A stretch of DNA of 5,762 nt from Magnetospira sp. (GTDB lineage: Bacteria; Pseudomonadota; Alphaproteobacteria; Rhodospirillales; Magnetospiraceae). Shown here one piece after another: positions 4,652-5,762 of this stretch (its first letter is position 1; each line of letters opens with the position of its first letter). The stretch lies in the NCBI GenBank assembly GCA_028277325.1, contig JANQGL010000339.1, positions 1-5,762 of the forward strand, read 5' to 3'. A program made the position numbers and the translations under genes. Under the pieces are notes generated by a model that had not been told where the DNA came from, searched no databases, and worked only from the letters and a program-made list of their open reading frames with translations.

Positions 4652-5762
4652 TTGGGCGGATTCTTCGAAACCCTGCGCAACCTGGGGCCGATGCGGTTGG
4701 CCGTCATCGGCGGAGTCAGCCTGATCACGGTGGGGGCGATCCTGTTCCTGGTCTCCCGGTTCTCCAGCCAGGACATGGGGATGCTGTATCAGGAACTGAG
4801 CCCGCAGGATTCCGGGCGCATCGTCACCGAGCTGGAAACCCAGGGCATCCCCTATCGGTTGTCGTCCAACGGCACCGTCGTTTCGGTGCCGGCCGACCGG
4901 GTGCTCGAACTGCGCATGAAACTGGCCCAGCAGGGGCTGCCGTCGGGCGGCTCGGTGGGCTACGAACTGTTCGACCAGTCGGAATCCCTCGGCACCACCA
5001 ACTTCACCCAGAACATGAACCAGTTGCGGGCCATGGAGGGCGAGCTCGCGCGGACCATCGGCAGCCTCCAGAACATCAAGGCGGCGCGGGTCCATCTGGT
5101 GCTGCCGCAACGCGAGCTGTTCAGCCGCCGCGAGCGCGAGCCCAGCGCCTCGGTGCTGCTCAAGATGCGCGGCCCGGTGCGCCTGAACAAGGACCAGGTG
5201 ATGGCGATCCAGCAACTGGTCGCCTCGGCGGTGCCGAGCCTCGACCCGTCGCGGGTGTCGGTGGTCGACGAGAAGGGCACCCTGCTGGCGCGCGGCTTCC
5301 AGGACCAGGGCGGCGAGCTGGACAGCATGGAGGAGCGCCGCATCGCCTACGAGAACCGGCTGGCCGGCGAGATCGAGGCGCTGCTGGAGCAGACGGTCGG
5401 GTTCGGCAAGGTGCGCGCCGAGGTGACGGCGCAGATGGATTTCGACCGCATCACCCTGACCGAGGAAACCTACGACCCCGAGGGGCAGGTGGTGCGGTCC
5501 ACCCAGACCGTCGAGGAAACCGCCACATCGAGCGATTCCGAAACCGAGCCGGTCACCGTCGGCAACAACCTGCCCGATCCCACCAACACCGGCCAGGGCG
5601 CCGGGGTCAGCAGCCAGACCGCCGAAAGCCGCACCGAGGAAACCGTCAACTACGAGATCTCGCGCACCGTGGTCAACCGGGTGCAGGAGATCGGCGAGGT
5701 CGAGCGGCTGTCGGTGGCGGTGCTGGTCGACGGCACCTACGCCACCGACCCCGACGGCAACC
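4652..5762 (+). CDS. fliF: Flagellar MS-ring protein FliF, N-terminal 370 codons (3' end outside window)
   Basis: FliF is the inner-membrane ring on which the flagellar basal body, C-ring and export gate are built. From TTG 4652 the protein reads LGGFFETLRNLGPMRLAVIG, leading into a membrane helix (about residues 15-35, LAVIGGVSLITVGAILFLVS), as FliF proteins usually begin. Residues about 40-215 form the YscJ/FliF ring-building region, with LYQELSPQDSGRIVTEL, GYELFDQSESLGTTNFTQN (103-121) and ARVHLVLPQRELFSRRERE (145-163). Residues 230-370 are the FliF C-terminal periplasmic domain, with VNYEISRTVVNRVQEIGEVE (332-351) and then LSVAVLVDG; a Ser/Thr/Glu-rich variable segment lies at about 288-330. 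The frame is open from 4550, so an upstream GTG (4580) is possible, but the intervening codons (CTA, GTT, CTT, AGG, GAT) are atypical. The second membrane helix and the FliG-binding tail lie beyond the window. Identity is certain; the start is likely, not proven. Confidence 0.95.
   Translation, partial: MGGFFETLRNLGPMRLAVIGGVSLITVGAILFLVSRFSSQDMGMLYQELSPQDSGRIVTELETQGIPYRLSSNGTVVSVPADRVLELRMKLAQQGLPSGGSVGYELFDQSESLGTTNFTQNMNQLRAMEGELARTIGSLQNIKAARVHLVLPQRELFSRREREPSASVLLKMRGPVRLNKDQVMAIQQLVASAVPSLDPSRVSVVDEKGTLLARGFQDQGGELDSMEERRIAYENRLAGEIEALLEQTVGFGKVRAEVTAQMDFDRITLTEETYDPEGQVVRSTQTVEETATSSDSETEPVTVGNNLPDPTNTGQGAGVSSQTAESRTEETVNYEISRTVVNRVQEIGEVERLSVAVLVDGTYATDPDGN

Noticed and set aside
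4583..5343. Minus-strand open frames opposite fliF
   Set aside because: The plus strand clearly encodes conserved FliF; the minus frames are antisense shadows.

Overview
The window is part of a flagellar gene cluster, read entirely on the plus strand. It comes from a high-GC Gram-negative bacterium, most likely an alphaproteobacterium of the Rhodospirillales type. That assignment is an inference from three things: the gene set, the very strong G/C preference at third codon positions, and the style of the FlgE and FliF sequences. No rRNA, tRNA or other taxonomic marker is present. The hook genes form one block: the 3' end of fliK (hook-length ruler), then complete flgD (hook cap / assembly scaffold), then complete flgE (hook subunit). 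A strong intrinsic terminator follows flgE. About 380 bases later fliF (MS-ring protein) starts and runs off the right edge.

Region by region: bases 2-895 are fliK, missing its start, with a long Ala/Gln/Thr-rich low-complexity part followed by a recognisable C-terminal Flg_hook domain. Bases 905-1630 are flgD, whose Shine-Dalgarno overlaps the fliK stop. Bases 1706-4204 are flgE, preceded by a perfect AGGAGG. At 832 residues FlgE is about twice the size of the enteric protein; the extra length is a central insertion built partly from repeated beta-rich modules. Bases 4205-4651 are non-coding. Bases 4652-5762 are the first 370 codons of fliF, probably starting at TTG.

The genes cover two connected steps of one machine. 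FliF forms the membrane ring that houses the export gate. FlgD caps the growing hook, FlgE polymerises under that cap, and FliK measures the hook and switches export to late substrates.

The most unusual part is the flgE-fliF gap. It drops to about 49% GC (hand count, 4371-4560) and holds two tandem, related imperfect inverted repeats of about 90 bases each. The two copies differ at four stem positions where both partners changed together, so pairing was kept while sequence drifted. Their neighbouring arms can also pair with each other to give an alternative hairpin. Each repeat is followed by a GGCAAA-N-TTTG box. Just downstream is a 12/16 match to the FliA (sigma-28) promoter consensus with exact 11-base spacing, which would be unexpected in front of an early gene such as fliF. 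I could not identify this repeat family; it is the best candidate here for something undescribed.
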